Shown here: in pieces, positions 53,873 to 63,101 of the stretch
How positions within the stretch are numbered: position 1 is the stretch's first letter
How the letters are laid out: every line of letters begins with the position of its first letter
Origin: Novosphingobium sp. 18050
GTDB taxonomy: Bacteria; Pseudomonadota; Alphaproteobacteria; Sphingomonadales; Sphingomonadaceae
Assembly (NCBI RefSeq): GCF_902706195.1
Contig: NZ_CACSJO010000018.1
Location: forward strand, 1 to 64,000
Length of the DNA: 64,000 bases
Direction: 5' to 3'
Program-made: the position numbers and the translations under genes
Notes under the pieces: model-generated
Database searches by the model: none
The model's input: only the letters and a program-made list of their open reading frames with translations
What the model was told of the DNA's origin: nothing

Positions 53873-56800
53873 TCAGCCGATCATCATCAAGCTGGCATTC
53901 CCCCCCGCAGCGGTTGTGTTGATCGAGGTTGAAACCTCTTCCAACAGCCAGGCCCCGCTCGGCCCGAAGCCCTGAAGCGGATTGCCGTGCTCCCACAGGT
54001 GCACCGGTACGATCGGCCCGGCCAGTGCGGCAACCGATTCGCAGGCCCCGCTCACCGTTGCCACGTCGCCCTCGGCGAGGCAGGCCGCGAAAGGCTCGAC
54101 CGGATCGGCGGCGAACCGGGCGGCGATGTCTCCAGGCAGCCCAAGGGGCAGTTCCATACCCTCGACCGCGCCGCGATTGCCCGTCGCCAGAACCGCTGCG
54201 ATCTGGCCGAACAGCCCCTCCCGGGTCGCCGGGCGCAGCAGGATGCGGCCGCGCGGGTGGAGCGCATAGAGATTGCGTTCCCCCACCGGACCGGAAAGTT
54301 CCTGCACCGTACCTAGCGCCGTGGAAGCGCCCAGGGTGCGGGCGGCTTCGGCTGCGGCGTGTTCGCCCTGCGCTTCCAGCCACTGCACGAAGGCGGTGAG
54401 CAGCACCGGCGGCGCTGCGGCGGCGGGCAGCACGGCGGCCGGCAGCTTGGTAAGCCGCCCAAGGTAGAGCGGCCCCCCCGCCTTGGGGCCCGTGCCCGAA
54501 AGCCCGCGCCCTCCGAAAGGCTGAACGCCGACGATGGCGCCGATGGTGTTGCGGTTGACGTAAAGGTTGCCAGCGCGGACCTGCGAAGTCACCCGCACGA
54601 CCGTCTCGTCAAGACGGGTGTGCAGGCCGAACGTCAGGCCGTAGCCGGTGGCATTGATGGTCTCGACCAGCTTGCCAAGATCGTCGCGGCGAAAGCGCAC
54701 GACGTGCAGGACGGGCCCGAACACCTCACGCTCCAGTTGGTCAATGCTGCCGATCTCGATGATGGTCGGGGCGATGAACGTGCCCGACGCCGCCTCATTG
54801 CCCAGCACGACCTGCTCAACCTTGCAGCCCTTGGCCCGCATCCCGGCGATGTGGCGCTCGATGTTCGCCTGCGCCTCGGCGCTGATGACCGGGCCGATGT
54901 CTACGGCGAGACGCTCCGGGTTGCCCACGCGCAATTCGGCGAGCGCACCCTTGAGCATCGTCAGCGTGCGGTCGGCGACCTCTTCCTGAAGGCACAGCAC
55001 CCGCAGTGCCGAACAGCGCTGGCCGGCGCTGTCGAAGGCCGAGGCGATGACGTCCGCCACCACCTGTTCGGCCAGTGCGGAGCTGTCGACGATCATCGCG
55101 TTCTGGCCGCCGGTCTCGGCGATCAGCGGGACCGGACGGCCTTCGCGCGAAAGCCTCCCGGCAAGCTGACGCTGGATCAGCCGCGCCACTTCGGTCGAGC
55201 CAGTGAACATCACTGCGGCAACCTGCGGTGCGGCAACCAGCGCGGCACCCAGTTCGCCCGCGCCGAGCATCAGTTGCAGAGCATCGCGGGGCACGCCCGC
55301 CTCGTGGAGGATGCGCACCGCTTCCGCGGCGATCAGCGGGGTTTCCTCGGCGGGCTTGGCAAGCACCGGATTGCCCGCGACCAGCGCCGCGACCACCTGT
55401 CCGGCGAAGATCGCCAGCGGGAAGTTCCACGGGCTGATGCAGACCACCGGCCCTAGCGGCGCCTGCTCGGGCCCGAAAGTGTCTCCGGCCTGCCGGGCGT
55501 AATAACGCAGGAAGTCGATTGCCTCGCGCACTTCGGCAATGGCGTTGGCGGCGGATTTCCCCGCCTCGCGGATGGCCAGCCCCATGAGTACGGCCATGCG
55601 GTCCTGCATGATGTCGGCGGCGCGGGCGAGGATCGCGGCCCGATTGGCAACCGGCACCAGCGGCCAGGCGCTGGCGGCAGCGCGGCCGGCGGCGGCTTCA
55701 GCTTCATTGGGCGCGATCTCAATGACGGTGCCGACGATGTCGCCGTGGTCGGCGGGGTTGCGCACCGGCAGGCCTTGCCCCTCGGCGCCTTCGGGAAGCG
55801 CGCGCCATTCGACTTTCGCCGAGGCTTCGAGCGCCTCTGACAGCGCGGCCAACGCAATCTCGTCGGTCAGGTCGATGCCGGCGGAATTCGGACGGCCCGC
55901 GTAAAGATCGGCGGGGAGCGCGATCAGGTCGTGCCGCGCGCCGGGATTGGGCATTGCGCGCACAACGTCGACGGGATCGGCCACCATCTCGGCAACCGGC
56001 ACCGCCGGATCGGCGATGCGGTTGACGAAGGAGGAATTCGCGCCGTTCTCCAGCAATCGCCGTACAAGATAGGCGAGCAGCGTCTCATGCGTACCGACGG
56101 GCGCGTAGATCCGGCAGGGGCGATCCAGCTTGTCAGGTCCGACAACCTGCGAATAGAGCGGTTCGCCCATGCCGTGCAGGCACTGGAACTCATACTTGCC
56201 CACGGCGAAGTCCGGCCCGGCAAGCTGGTAGATCGTCGCCAGCGTTTGCGCATTGTGGGTGGCGAACTGGGGGAAAACCGCATCCGGCGCAGCAAGCAGC
56301 AGCTTCGCGCAGGCGACATAGGCGACGTCAGTGTGGACCTTGCGGGTGTAGACCGGGAAGTCCGCCAACCCGTCCACCTGTGCGCGCTTGATCTCGGCGT
56401 CCCAATAGGCACCCTTGACGAGGCGGACCATGATCCGCCGGTCCGCGCGGCGGGCAAGGTCGACGATCCAGTCGATCACCATCGGGCAGCGCTTGCCGTA
56501 GGCCTGGATCACGAAACCAAGGCCATCCCATCCCGCCAGCGCCGGGTCCAATGCGAGGCTTTCCAGCAGGTCGAGCGAGAGTTCGAGCCGGTCAGCTTCC
56601 TCGGCGTCGATGTTGAAGCCGATGTCGTACCCCTTGGCCATCACCGCCAGCGCCTGCACCATCGGCAGCAGCTCGCCCATGACCCGTTCGCCTTGCGCCC
56701 GGACATAGCGCGGGTGCAGCGCCGAAAGCTTGATCGAAATGCCCGGCCCTTCATAGATGCCGCGCCCGGCCGAGGCCTTGCCGATGGCATGGATGGCGTT

Positions 56801-57493
56801 TTCGTAATCGGCGTAATAGCGCGCCGCGTCGGCTGCCGTGGTCGCGGCTTCGCCCAGCATGTCGTAGCTATAGCGGAAGCCCTTCCCTTCCAGCTCGCGC
56901 GCGCGCTTGAGGGCCTCGGCAATCGTTTCGCCGGTGACGAACTGTTCGCCCATCATGCGCATCGCCAGATCGACGCCGCGGCGGATCACCGGCTCACCGG
57001 CGCGGGCGATCAAACGGGTAAGTGCTGCACCCAGCCCCCGGTCGTCCACAGAACCGACCAGCTTGCCGGTCACCACCAGCCCCCAGGTGGCGGCGTTGAC
57101 GAACAGAGACTTGCCGCCGCCCAGGTGCCCGCTCCAGTCCCCGCCCGAAATCTTGTCGCGGATCAGGGCGTCGCGGGTAGCGTGATCGGGAATGCGCAGC
57201 AGCGCTTCGGCCAGACACATGAGCGCCACGCCTTCCTGGCTGGAAAGCGCATATTCCTGCACCAGTCCTTCTACCCCGGTGCCCTTGTGATTGGCGCGCA
57301 AAGTCGTGACCAGATGGGTCGCGGTCTGGCGCACTGCCGCGCGCATCGGCTCGGATAAAGACGCAGCGTCCAGCAGCGGTGCAAGACACGCGGCCTCGTC
57401 GCGGCGACGGGCCTCGGCGATGGTCCTGCGCAGGGGCGACAGTTCGCGGATGGCAGGGGCGAAAGCGGCGAAGGGTGCGGGCGAAGTGCTCAT
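53873..57493 (-). CDS. putA: Bifunctional proline dehydrogenase / L-glutamate-semialdehyde dehydrogenase PutA
   Basis: A 1206-residue enzyme oxidising proline to glutamate in two channelled steps. The N-terminal half is the FAD proline dehydrogenase barrel ('IKLSALHPRYVRAQGER', 'GLGFVIQAYGKRCP', 'VRLVKGAYWDAEIKRAQ'). The second half is the NAD-dependent aldehyde dehydrogenase, with Glu in 'AETGGQNAMIV' (about residue 792) and the nucleophile Cys in 'SAGQRCSALRV' (about 827). A further C-terminal region of about 200 residues follows. The N-terminal ribbon-helix-helix of enteric PutA is missing, so the protein should not repress its own gene; that job fits the divergent Lrp-type gene. Confidence 0.95.
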   Translation of the reverse strand: MSTSPAPFAAFAPAIRELSPLRRTIAEARRRDEAACLAPLLDAASLSEPMRAAVRQTATHLVTTLRANHKGTGVEGLVQEYALSSQEGVALMCLAEALLRIPDHATRDALIRDKISGGDWSGHLGGGKSLFVNAATWGLVVTGKLVGSVDDRGLGAALTRLIARAGEPVIRRGVDLAMRMMGEQFVTGETIAEALKRARELEGKGFRYSYDMLGEAATTAADAARYYADYENAIHAIGKASAGRGIYEGPGISIKLSALHPRYVRAQGERVMGELLPMVQALAVMAKGYDIGFNIDAEEADRLELSLDLLESLALDPALAGWDGLGFVIQAYGKRCPMVIDWIVDLARRADRRIMVRLVKGAYWDAEIKRAQVDGLADFPVYTRKVHTDVAYVACAKLLLAAPDAVFPQFATHNAQTLATIYQLAGPDFAVGKYEFQCLHGMGEPLYSQVVGPDKLDRPCRIYAPVGTHETLLAYLVRRLLENGANSSFVNRIADPAVPVAEMVADPVDVVRAMPNPGARHDLIALPADLYAGRPNSAGIDLTDEIALAALSEALEASAKVEWRALPEGAEGQGLPVRNPADHGDIVGTVIEIAPNEAEAAAGRAAASAWPLVPVANRAAILARAADIMQDRMAVLMGLAIREAGKSAANAIAEVREAIDFLRYYARQAGDTFGPEQAPLGPVVCISPWNFPLAIFAGQVVAALVAGNPVLAKPAEETPLIAAEAVRILHEAGVPRDALQLMLGAGELGAALVAAPQVAAVMFTGSTEVARLIQRQLAGRLSREGRPVPLIAETGGQNAMIVDSSALAEQVVADVIASAFDSAGQRCSALRVLCLQEEVADRTLTMLKGALAELRVGNPERLAVDIGPVISAEAQANIERHIAGMRAKGCKVEQVVLGNEAASGTFIAPTIIEIGSIDQLEREVFGPVLHVVRFRRDDLGKLVETINATGYGLTFGLHTRLDETVVRVTSQVRAGNLYVNRNTIGAIVGVQPFGGRGLSGTGPKAGGPLYLGRLTKLPAAVLPAAAAPPVLLTAFVQWLEAQGEHAAAEAARTLGASTALGTVQELSGPVGERNLYALHPRGRILLRPATREGLFGQIAAVLATGNRGAVEGMELPLGLPGDIAARFAADPVEPFAACLAEGDVATVSGACESVAALAGPIVPVHLWEHGNPLQGFGPSGAWLLEEVSTSINTTAAGGNASLMMIG

Positions 57494-57543
57494 GGCGAAA
57501 ATCTAACCGATTCGCGCTTGTCGGTCTGCCTTTTCAGTGCCAC

Positions 57544-57559
57544 CGATATATCCATATCG
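57544..57559. promoter_or_regulatory. Inverted repeat between putA and its divergent regulator
   Basis: CGATAT-ATCC-ATATCG, perfect 6-bp arms, lies in the 98-base divergent spacer, 32 bases before the Lrp-type start and 51 from putA. It is in an AT-rich patch and is a good candidate for the Lrp/PutR binding site controlling both genes. Confidence 0.55.
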
Positions 57560-57591
57560 ACTTATTTATCGAACCTATCAGGGCAATCTGC

Positions 57592-58062
57592 ATGACAAAG
57601 TCCAAGGAACCGGTCGAACTGGACGAACTCGATCGCAAGATCATTGCAGTTCTGCGCGCCGACGGGCGGATCACGGTGACAGACCTCGCCAAGGCGGTCG
57701 GCATGTCGAAAACGCCTTGTCAGGTGCGCTTACGGCGGCTGATCGAAAACGGCGTGATCCGGGGCTTCAAGGCGGTGGTCGATCCAGTCAGTCTCGGGCT
57801 GGATCATGTCGCCTTCGCCGAGGTCAAGCTGTCCGACACCCGCGAAAGCGCGCTGACGGAGTTCAACCGCGCCGTGCGCCGCATTCCCGAAGTGGAGGAA
57901 TGCCACATGATCGCCAGCAGCTTCGACTACCTGCTGAAAGTGCGCACTGCCGACATCCGCCGCTACCGCATGGTGCTGGGTGAGAAGATCTCCAGCCTGC
58001 CGCATGTCGCCAGCACTTCGACATTCGTGGCGATGGAAACGGTAAAGGACGCCAGCAGCTGA
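57592..58062 (+). CDS. putR: Lrp/AsnC family regulator, probable PutR
   Basis: A 156-residue feast/famine regulator. The winged helix covers about residues 10-60 ('LDELDRKIIAVLRADGRITV', 'DLAKAVGMSKTPCQVRLRRL'). The C-terminal RAM effector domain has 'VAFAEVKLSDTRESALTEF' and 'EVEECHMIASSFDYLLKVRT'. Divergent placement next to a putA lacking a DNA-binding domain is the usual alphaproteobacterial arrangement in which PutR activates putA with proline. ATG 57592 has AGGG 8 bases upstream. The exact effector is inferred. Confidence 0.87.
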   Translation: MTKSKEPVELDELDRKIIAVLRADGRITVTDLAKAVGMSKTPCQVRLRRLIENGVIRGFKAVVDPVSLGLDHVAFAEVKLSDTRESALTEFNRAVRRIPEVEECHMIASSFDYLLKVRTADIRRYRMVLGEKISSLPHVASTSTFVAMETVKDASS

Positions 58063-58145
58063 TCGCCGGTGCGCTGATCGGGGCGGCCGGATTGACCCCT
58101 CCCCGGCCGGTCATAGGGTTACGCCAAACAGCGGGGAGAGAACTG

Positions 58146-59015
58146 ATGACCGACCGGGCGCCTGTCGCAATCGTCACCGGAGCCAGCAGGGGCGCAGGAC
58201 GGGGCATTGCCGTTGCGCTCGGCTCGCACGGATGCACTGTCTATGTCACCGGCCGCTCACAGAAGGAGGGCGACGCCTCCATGCCCGGTACGATCCACGC
58301 GACCGCGCGCGAAGTGACCGAGGCCGGGGGCACGGGCATTGCCGTCGCCTGCGACAGCGGAGACGACGCCCAGGTAGCCGCGATGATAGCCCGAGTGATC
58401 GCCGAGCAGGGGCGCATCGATATCCTCGTGAACAACGCCTGCGCGGTCCACGATGCGCTCAGTGCGCCGGGGCAGTTCTGGGAAAAGCCGCTGGCGATCG
58501 GCAACATGATCGATGTCGGCGTGCGCAGCGGTTTCGTTACCACCTGGCATGCGGCCACGCATATGGCGGGGCAAGACAAGGGGCTGGTCCTGTTCACGTC
58601 CTCGCCCGGATCGATGCATTACTGTTTCGGCCCCGCCTATGGCGCGCACAAGGCCGGGGTCGACAAGATGGCTTTCGACATGGGCGTGGATTTTGCCGAT
58701 GCCGGGGCGAACGTGGCGGCGGTGTCCGTGTGGATGGGCTCGCTCACCACCGAGCGGTTGATGCAGATGATGGATGAAATGCCTGAGCGTTTCGCCCACC
58801 TCGAAGGGACCCTGGAGTCGGCAGGCTACACCGGCCATTTGGCCTGGGCGCTATGGAGCGATCCCGAGATGATGCGGCACAATGGGCGCACGGTAATCGG
58901 CGCGGAGCTGGGCCGGGAATACGGGATCACCGACCTTGGCGGTAAGTATCCGCCCTCAGCAAGGTCCGGGACCGGAGCCGCACCGCCGACCTATGCGGAG
59001 TACAAGGTGAAGTGA
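58146..59015 (+). CDS. SDR family NAD(P)-dependent dehydrogenase
   Basis: A 289-residue classical short-chain dehydrogenase: cofactor loop 'TGASRGAGRGIA' at the N-terminus, 'NNAC' at about residue 98, catalytic Ser in 'LFTSSPGS', and Tyr/Lys in 'YGAHK'. The overall layout resembles the DHRS1 subgroup. GGGGAGAG stands just upstream of the ATG at 58146. It converges with the molybdenum hydroxylase operon, and its substrate is unknown. Confidence 0.87.
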   Translation: MTDRAPVAIVTGASRGAGRGIAVALGSHGCTVYVTGRSQKEGDASMPGTIHATAREVTEAGGTGIAVACDSGDDAQVAAMIARVIAEQGRIDILVNNACAVHDALSAPGQFWEKPLAIGNMIDVGVRSGFVTTWHAATHMAGQDKGLVLFTSSPGSMHYCFGPAYGAHKAGVDKMAFDMGVDFADAGANVAAVSVWMGSLTTERLMQMMDEMPERFAHLEGTLESAGYTGHLAWALWSDPEMMRHNGRTVIGAELGREYGITDLGGKYPPSARSGTGAAPPTYAEYKVK

Positions 59016-59025
59016 AGCGCGCCCT

Positions 59026-59042
59026 CCTCCCCTTGGGGGAGG
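59026..59042. terminator. Hairpin between convergent SDR and CoxL-like genes
   Basis: A 7-bp GC stem, CCTCCCC (59026-59032) with GGGGAGG (59036-59042), with a 3-base loop, fills the 29-base gap between the two stop codons. No T tract is present. Confidence 0.4.
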
Positions 59043-59044
59043 GA

Positions 59045-61753
59045 TCAGGCCCGCTCTCCCGATACCTTGGCTGAGCCGAACATACCCATCTTGCACTTGC
59101 CGCTCATGCTATCGCCATCGAAAAGAAGATCGTATTTCAGCGTGATCTTCATCGGCTTCTCTACCTTCATCTCGAACTTCACCTGACGGCCCGATAGCGT
59201 CCCGCCCGCGAAATCCTGCCGTCCCTCTGGCGCTTCGAGATAGCCTGAGACAGCAGACCCGTCGGTATCGAAGTGCGCCACCATCACCTGCGGGCCCATC
59301 GGCGTCTTGAGGATCATGTTCCAGTCGCCGTCGATGCCGCCAGCCGCTGCGGGCGCAGCCACCTCGACCGGCAGCACTGCTTCCACCGCTGCGGAAGCCC
59401 CCCCTTCCAGATGCGCGCGCGTTCCCGAAATATCACGCCCCTCGATCACATCCAGCACGCGTGCGGGCGTCAGTGGCAATACCAGTTCCTCGATCTCGCC
59501 GAAGGGGGAGAGCGCATCGGCGATCGCGTTGACCAGCGTCGGCGGGCCGATGATGCAGCCCCCCTCTCCCACCCCGCGCATCCCGCCAATGGTCTGCGAG
59601 GGCGTGCTGGCGTGGAGATACTCGAAGTCCGGAACGTCCGAGATCGCGGGCATCAGATAATCCTTGAAGGTCGGCGCCAGCGGGTTGCCGCGCGCGTCGT
59701 AAGGCATGTCTTCCAACAGCACCTGCCCGATCGCCTGCGCAAGGCCGCCCGCGATCTGGCCCTCGACGACGCCGGGGTTGATAACCGTGCCGCAGTCCTC
59801 GCTGCTGATCCAGCGCAGGATCTTCACGAACCCGGTTTCGGCATCGACCTCGACCATGCAGCAGTGGGCCGCGCTGGTCATGGTCATGGGCGGGGGCTGG
59901 TAGCGGTATTGCGCCTCTAGCCCGGTGGCCGCACCTTCAGGCAGGCGGCCCGGCTCGCCATAGGCGATTTCGGCGATTTCCCGCAAAGAACGCGTCATCT
60001 CGGGCGCGCCGGCGACGTGGACCATGCCGCCCTGTATGGTGATGGCCTCGACGCTGGCATTGGAGAGGTGCGCGGCGACAACCTTGACCTTGTCCGCCAG
60101 CATTTCCGCTGCGCGCCAAGTGGCTCCGCCCGCGATCACCCCCTGCCGACTGCCGGCCGCGCCGGGTGAGAACGCACCGATCGCGCTGTCGCCCTCATAG
60201 ACCGCGACGTCCTCGTAAGCCACGCCAAGCTGCTGGGCGATGACCTGCGCCATGGTCGTTGCCGTGCCGTGGCCTTGCGAATGGGTGGACAGCATGGCGA
60301 CAACCTTGCCGGTCGGCTCGATGCGCAAGTGCACCGTCTCGCCCGTCATCGGCGCCATCGACCCGGCCGCCCCGGTCGGCTCGATATAGGTGGCAATGCC
60401 GATGCCCAGATAGCGGCCCTGTTTCCGTGCCTCGACCTGCTCCTTGCGGAAGGCGGCAAGGTCAATACTGGCAACCAGCTTTTCGAGGCATTCGCCCGGC
60501 GTGATGTCGGTGACCGGAATTCCCAGCGTCGAGGTATGGGGCTGGTCGGTGAGGTAGACCAGGTTGCGGCGCCGCAGTTCCACCGGGTCGATGCCGATCT
60601 TGCGCGCAGCCTTGTCCAGCAGCGTTTCGCGCACCAGCGATTCCATCGCCCATGGCCCGCGATAGGCGCCCAGGCCCATGGTGTTGGTGTACCAGCCGCG
60701 TGTCACGAAGCCGTATGCGGGCAGCTTGTAGGCGGGCCACATGAACATATGGACGGCGATGTTGGCATCCTCGCCCATCGGCCACGCGCCGTTGTTACAG
60801 GCATAGTCACACCATGCCGCCTGCAGATGGCCCTCGCCGTCGAACCCCACGGTCAGCGACACGTCCTGGTCACGCGCATGGCTGGAGGCGGTCAGCGCCT
60901 CGAAACGATCCTCGATCCACTTGAGCGGACGCCCCAGCAGCTTCGCCGCGACGATCACAGCCACTTCCTCGCGCCACGGAATATTCTTCAGGCCGAATCC
61001 GCCGCCGACGTCTTTGGCGATAACGCGCAGCGCCTCGGCCGGCAGGCCCAGCACCAGCGCGATATAGCGCGCGGCAAGGTGCGGGCTTTGGCAACCGATC
61101 CATACCGTCATTTCCCCCGCGCCTTCCGGCGAGGCGACGCAGGCCCGGCCCTCCATCGGCGACTGGGCAATGCGCTGGTGACGGATGCGGGTGGAGACCA
61201 CATGCGCGCAGCCGTCCAGCAAAGGCTGGATCGCCTCGCGCGTATCCTCATCGCCCATTTCGGCTGAGATATTGTCGTCCCGGTCCGGATGAACCAGCGG
61301 GCCGGTCTTCGCATCCGCAATGGTCACGACGGGAGTTTCCTCCTCGATCACCACTTCGACAAGCGAGGCGGCGTCCTCGGCGAGGGCCCGGCTGTCAGCG
61401 ATGACCATGGCGATCGGATCGCCCACGCAGGCGACCCTGCCATCGGCCAGCAAAGTGACCGGCGCCTCGATCGGGGTGAAGAAAAAGGTCTGCATCGCAA
61501 CGGGCACGGCGGCGAGGTCCGCCTGGGTGTAGATGGCATGGACGCCGGGCATTTCGCGCGCCGCATCCATGTCGATCGAAACGATCCGCCCGCGCGCCGC
61601 CGCCGAGCGGACATAGGCGATGTGCAGCATTCCCGGCAGACGTATGTCGTCGGTGAACTGGCCGCGCCCCGTCAGCAGCCGCCCGTCCTCCTTGCGTGGC
61701 TGGCGCGAACCGACGTAGCGGACGGCGCCGACGCTTTTCGCATGGATATTCAT
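59045..61753 (-). CDS. Molybdenum hydroxylase large subunit (CoxL-like) with extra C-terminal domain
   Basis: A 902-residue molybdopterin-binding subunit of the xanthine dehydrogenase family. The start is 'RYVGSRQPRKEDGRLLTGRG'. 'KDVGGGFGLKN' and 'GVGEGGCIIGPPTLVNAI' (active-site Glu) frame the cofactor site. The active-site loop reads GAYRGPW, not the AYxCSFR of true carbon monoxide dehydrogenase, so an aldehyde or N-heterocycle oxidation is more likely. Residues about 780-902 form an added beta-rich domain after an Ala-rich linker ('GDWNMILKTPMGPQVMVAHF' to 'GKCKMGMFGSAKVSG'). ATG 61753 overlaps the small subunit stop, with GGAG upstream. Confidence 0.9.
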   Translation of the reverse strand: MNIHAKSVGAVRYVGSRQPRKEDGRLLTGRGQFTDDIRLPGMLHIAYVRSAAARGRIVSIDMDAAREMPGVHAIYTQADLAAVPVAMQTFFFTPIEAPVTLLADGRVACVGDPIAMVIADSRALAEDAASLVEVVIEEETPVVTIADAKTGPLVHPDRDDNISAEMGDEDTREAIQPLLDGCAHVVSTRIRHQRIAQSPMEGRACVASPEGAGEMTVWIGCQSPHLAARYIALVLGLPAEALRVIAKDVGGGFGLKNIPWREEVAVIVAAKLLGRPLKWIEDRFEALTASSHARDQDVSLTVGFDGEGHLQAAWCDYACNNGAWPMGEDANIAVHMFMWPAYKLPAYGFVTRGWYTNTMGLGAYRGPWAMESLVRETLLDKAARKIGIDPVELRRRNLVYLTDQPHTSTLGIPVTDITPGECLEKLVASIDLAAFRKEQVEARKQGRYLGIGIATYIEPTGAAGSMAPMTGETVHLRIEPTGKVVAMLSTHSQGHGTATTMAQVIAQQLGVAYEDVAVYEGDSAIGAFSPGAAGSRQGVIAGGATWRAAEMLADKVKVVAAHLSNASVEAITIQGGMVHVAGAPEMTRSLREIAEIAYGEPGRLPEGAATGLEAQYRYQPPPMTMTSAAHCCMVEVDAETGFVKILRWISSEDCGTVINPGVVEGQIAGGLAQAIGQVLLEDMPYDARGNPLAPTFKDYLMPAISDVPDFEYLHASTPSQTIGGMRGVGEGGCIIGPPTLVNAIADALSPFGEIEELVLPLTPARVLDVIEGRDISGTRAHLEGGASAAVEAVLPVEVAAPAAAGGIDGDWNMILKTPMGPQVMVAHFDTDGSAVSGYLEAPEGRQDFAGGTLSGRQVKFEMKVEKPMKITLKYDLLFDGDSMSGKCKMGMFGSAKVSGERA

Positions 61754-62235
61754 GTCGTCGCTCCGGCCAGTTGGCGAATGGCGCGGCGAATGCCCTGATA
61801 GCCGGTGCAACGGCAGATGTGGCCGGACATCGCCGCAGTCAGCGCCTTCTCGATCTGCCCGGCCCCCGCGCCTTCATTCTCACGCGTAACCGCCGCCATG
61901 GTGATCGCCACGCCCGGCGTGCAAAAGCCGCATTGGAGCCCGAAGTTATCCTTGAGTGCCTGCTGGACCGGGTGGAGCGTGCCGTCAGGCTCGGCAAGGC
62001 CCTCAACCGTCGTCACCGCGCCGCCGTTCGCCTGCACTGCCAGCATCAGGCAGGAACGCATGGCCACACCGTCGACCATGACCGTGCAGGCCCCGCAGAC
62101 CCCGTGTTCGCAGGCAAGGTGTGTGCCGGTATAGCCCAGTTCCTCGCGCAGGAATTCGCCAAGGCTCGTGCGTGCCTCGACAAGGGCGGCGTGGCGGTGG
62201 CCGTTGACCGTCAGTTCGATCCTGTGCTCGCTCAT
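61750..62235 (-). CDS. Molybdenum hydroxylase [2Fe-2S] small subunit (CoxS-like)
   Basis: A 161-residue electron-transfer subunit with two [2Fe-2S] clusters. The plant-type N-terminal cluster is in 'CEHGVCGACTV', and the C-terminal helical cluster is in 'CGFCTPG' and 'CRCTGYQG'. AGGAGC precedes ATG 62235. Start and stop overlap both neighbours by ATGA, so the three enzyme subunits are translated in a coupled series. Confidence 0.93.
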   Translation of the reverse strand: MSEHRIELTVNGHRHAALVEARTSLGEFLREELGYTGTHLACEHGVCGACTVMVDGVAMRSCLMLAVQANGGAVTTVEGLAEPDGTLHPVQQALKDNFGLQCGFCTPGVAITMAAVTRENEGAGAGQIEKALTAAMSGHICRCTGYQGIRRAIRQLAGATT

Positions 62236-63101
62236 GCAGCGCTCCTGATGTCCAGCGTTTCGCGCAGGCACCGCGCAAAGATCCGCGCGCCAACGGTGCG
62301 GCGGTATTCCGCGCTGGCATGATGATCATCGAACGGCGCAGTGTCGGCAACGGCGGCGCGTGCCACGCCCGGCGCGTCGATCCCGGTGAGCGATGCGCCT
62401 GTCAGCGCGGCCTCCGCCTGCCGCGCCCGGATCGGCGTGGGGCCCATGCCAAACCACGCGATGCCGGCGCGCCTGATGACCCCGCCCTCGACCTCCAGTG
62501 CGCCGACCAGACCGACCAGCGCGAAGTCGCCCGGCCTCTGGGCCACCTCGCGAAACAGGACGAGGTGCCCATCCGGCCAGTCGGGATAGACGATACCCGT
62601 CACCAGTTCATCGGGTTCGAGGACGGTCATGTAGGGGCCGATGTAGAACGCGTCCGCCGGCACCATGCGGGAGCCCCGGATCGAGGCGATCTCGATATGG
62701 GCGCCCAGCGCCACGGCCGTTGCCGGCATCTCCGCTGCCGGTTCACCCAGCGCGACCGAACCGCCAATCGTTCCGCGATTGCGCGTCTGGTAATGTCCGA
62801 CATGCCCCAGCGCGGTGATGAATGCGGGCAGGTGCCGCGCCAGGGTTTTATCACCCAGGGCGTCTGCCTGCCGCGTCGCCGGCCCGACACGGGTGCCGCC
62901 CTCCACCCGCGTCACGCCCTTGAGCTGTGCAATCCCGTTGATGTCGACGAGGACGAAAGGCTGGCTCATCCGCAAGTTGAGCAGCGGCATCAAGGTCTGC
63001 CCGCCCGCGATCACCGTGGCACCGCCTCCTGCCTCGGAGAGGATACGGCAGGCCTCCTCGACGCTGCCCGGCCGAACATAGTCGAATGGCGCGGGCTTCA
63101 C
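62232..63101 (-). CDS. Molybdenum hydroxylase FAD-binding subunit (CoxM-like)
   Basis: A 289-residue FAD subunit. The two flavin loops are visible as 'IAGGQTLMPLLNLR' (about residue 32) and 'NRGTIGGSVALGEPAAEMP' (about 110), followed by the CO_deh_flav_C-type end. It passes electrons from the iron-sulfur subunit to NAD or quinone. The GTG start at 63101 overlaps the preceding TGA (GTGA). Confidence 0.93.
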   Translation of the reverse strand: MKPAPFDYVRPGSVEEACRILSEAGGGATVIAGGQTLMPLLNLRMSQPFVLVDINGIAQLKGVTRVEGGTRVGPATRQADALGDKTLARHLPAFITALGHVGHYQTRNRGTIGGSVALGEPAAEMPATAVALGAHIEIASIRGSRMVPADAFYIGPYMTVLEPDELVTGIVYPDWPDGHLVLFREVAQRPGDFALVGLVGALEVEGGVIRRAGIAWFGMGPTPIRARQAEAALTGASLTGIDAPGVARAAVADTAPFDDHHASAEYRRTVGARIFARCLRETLDIRSAA

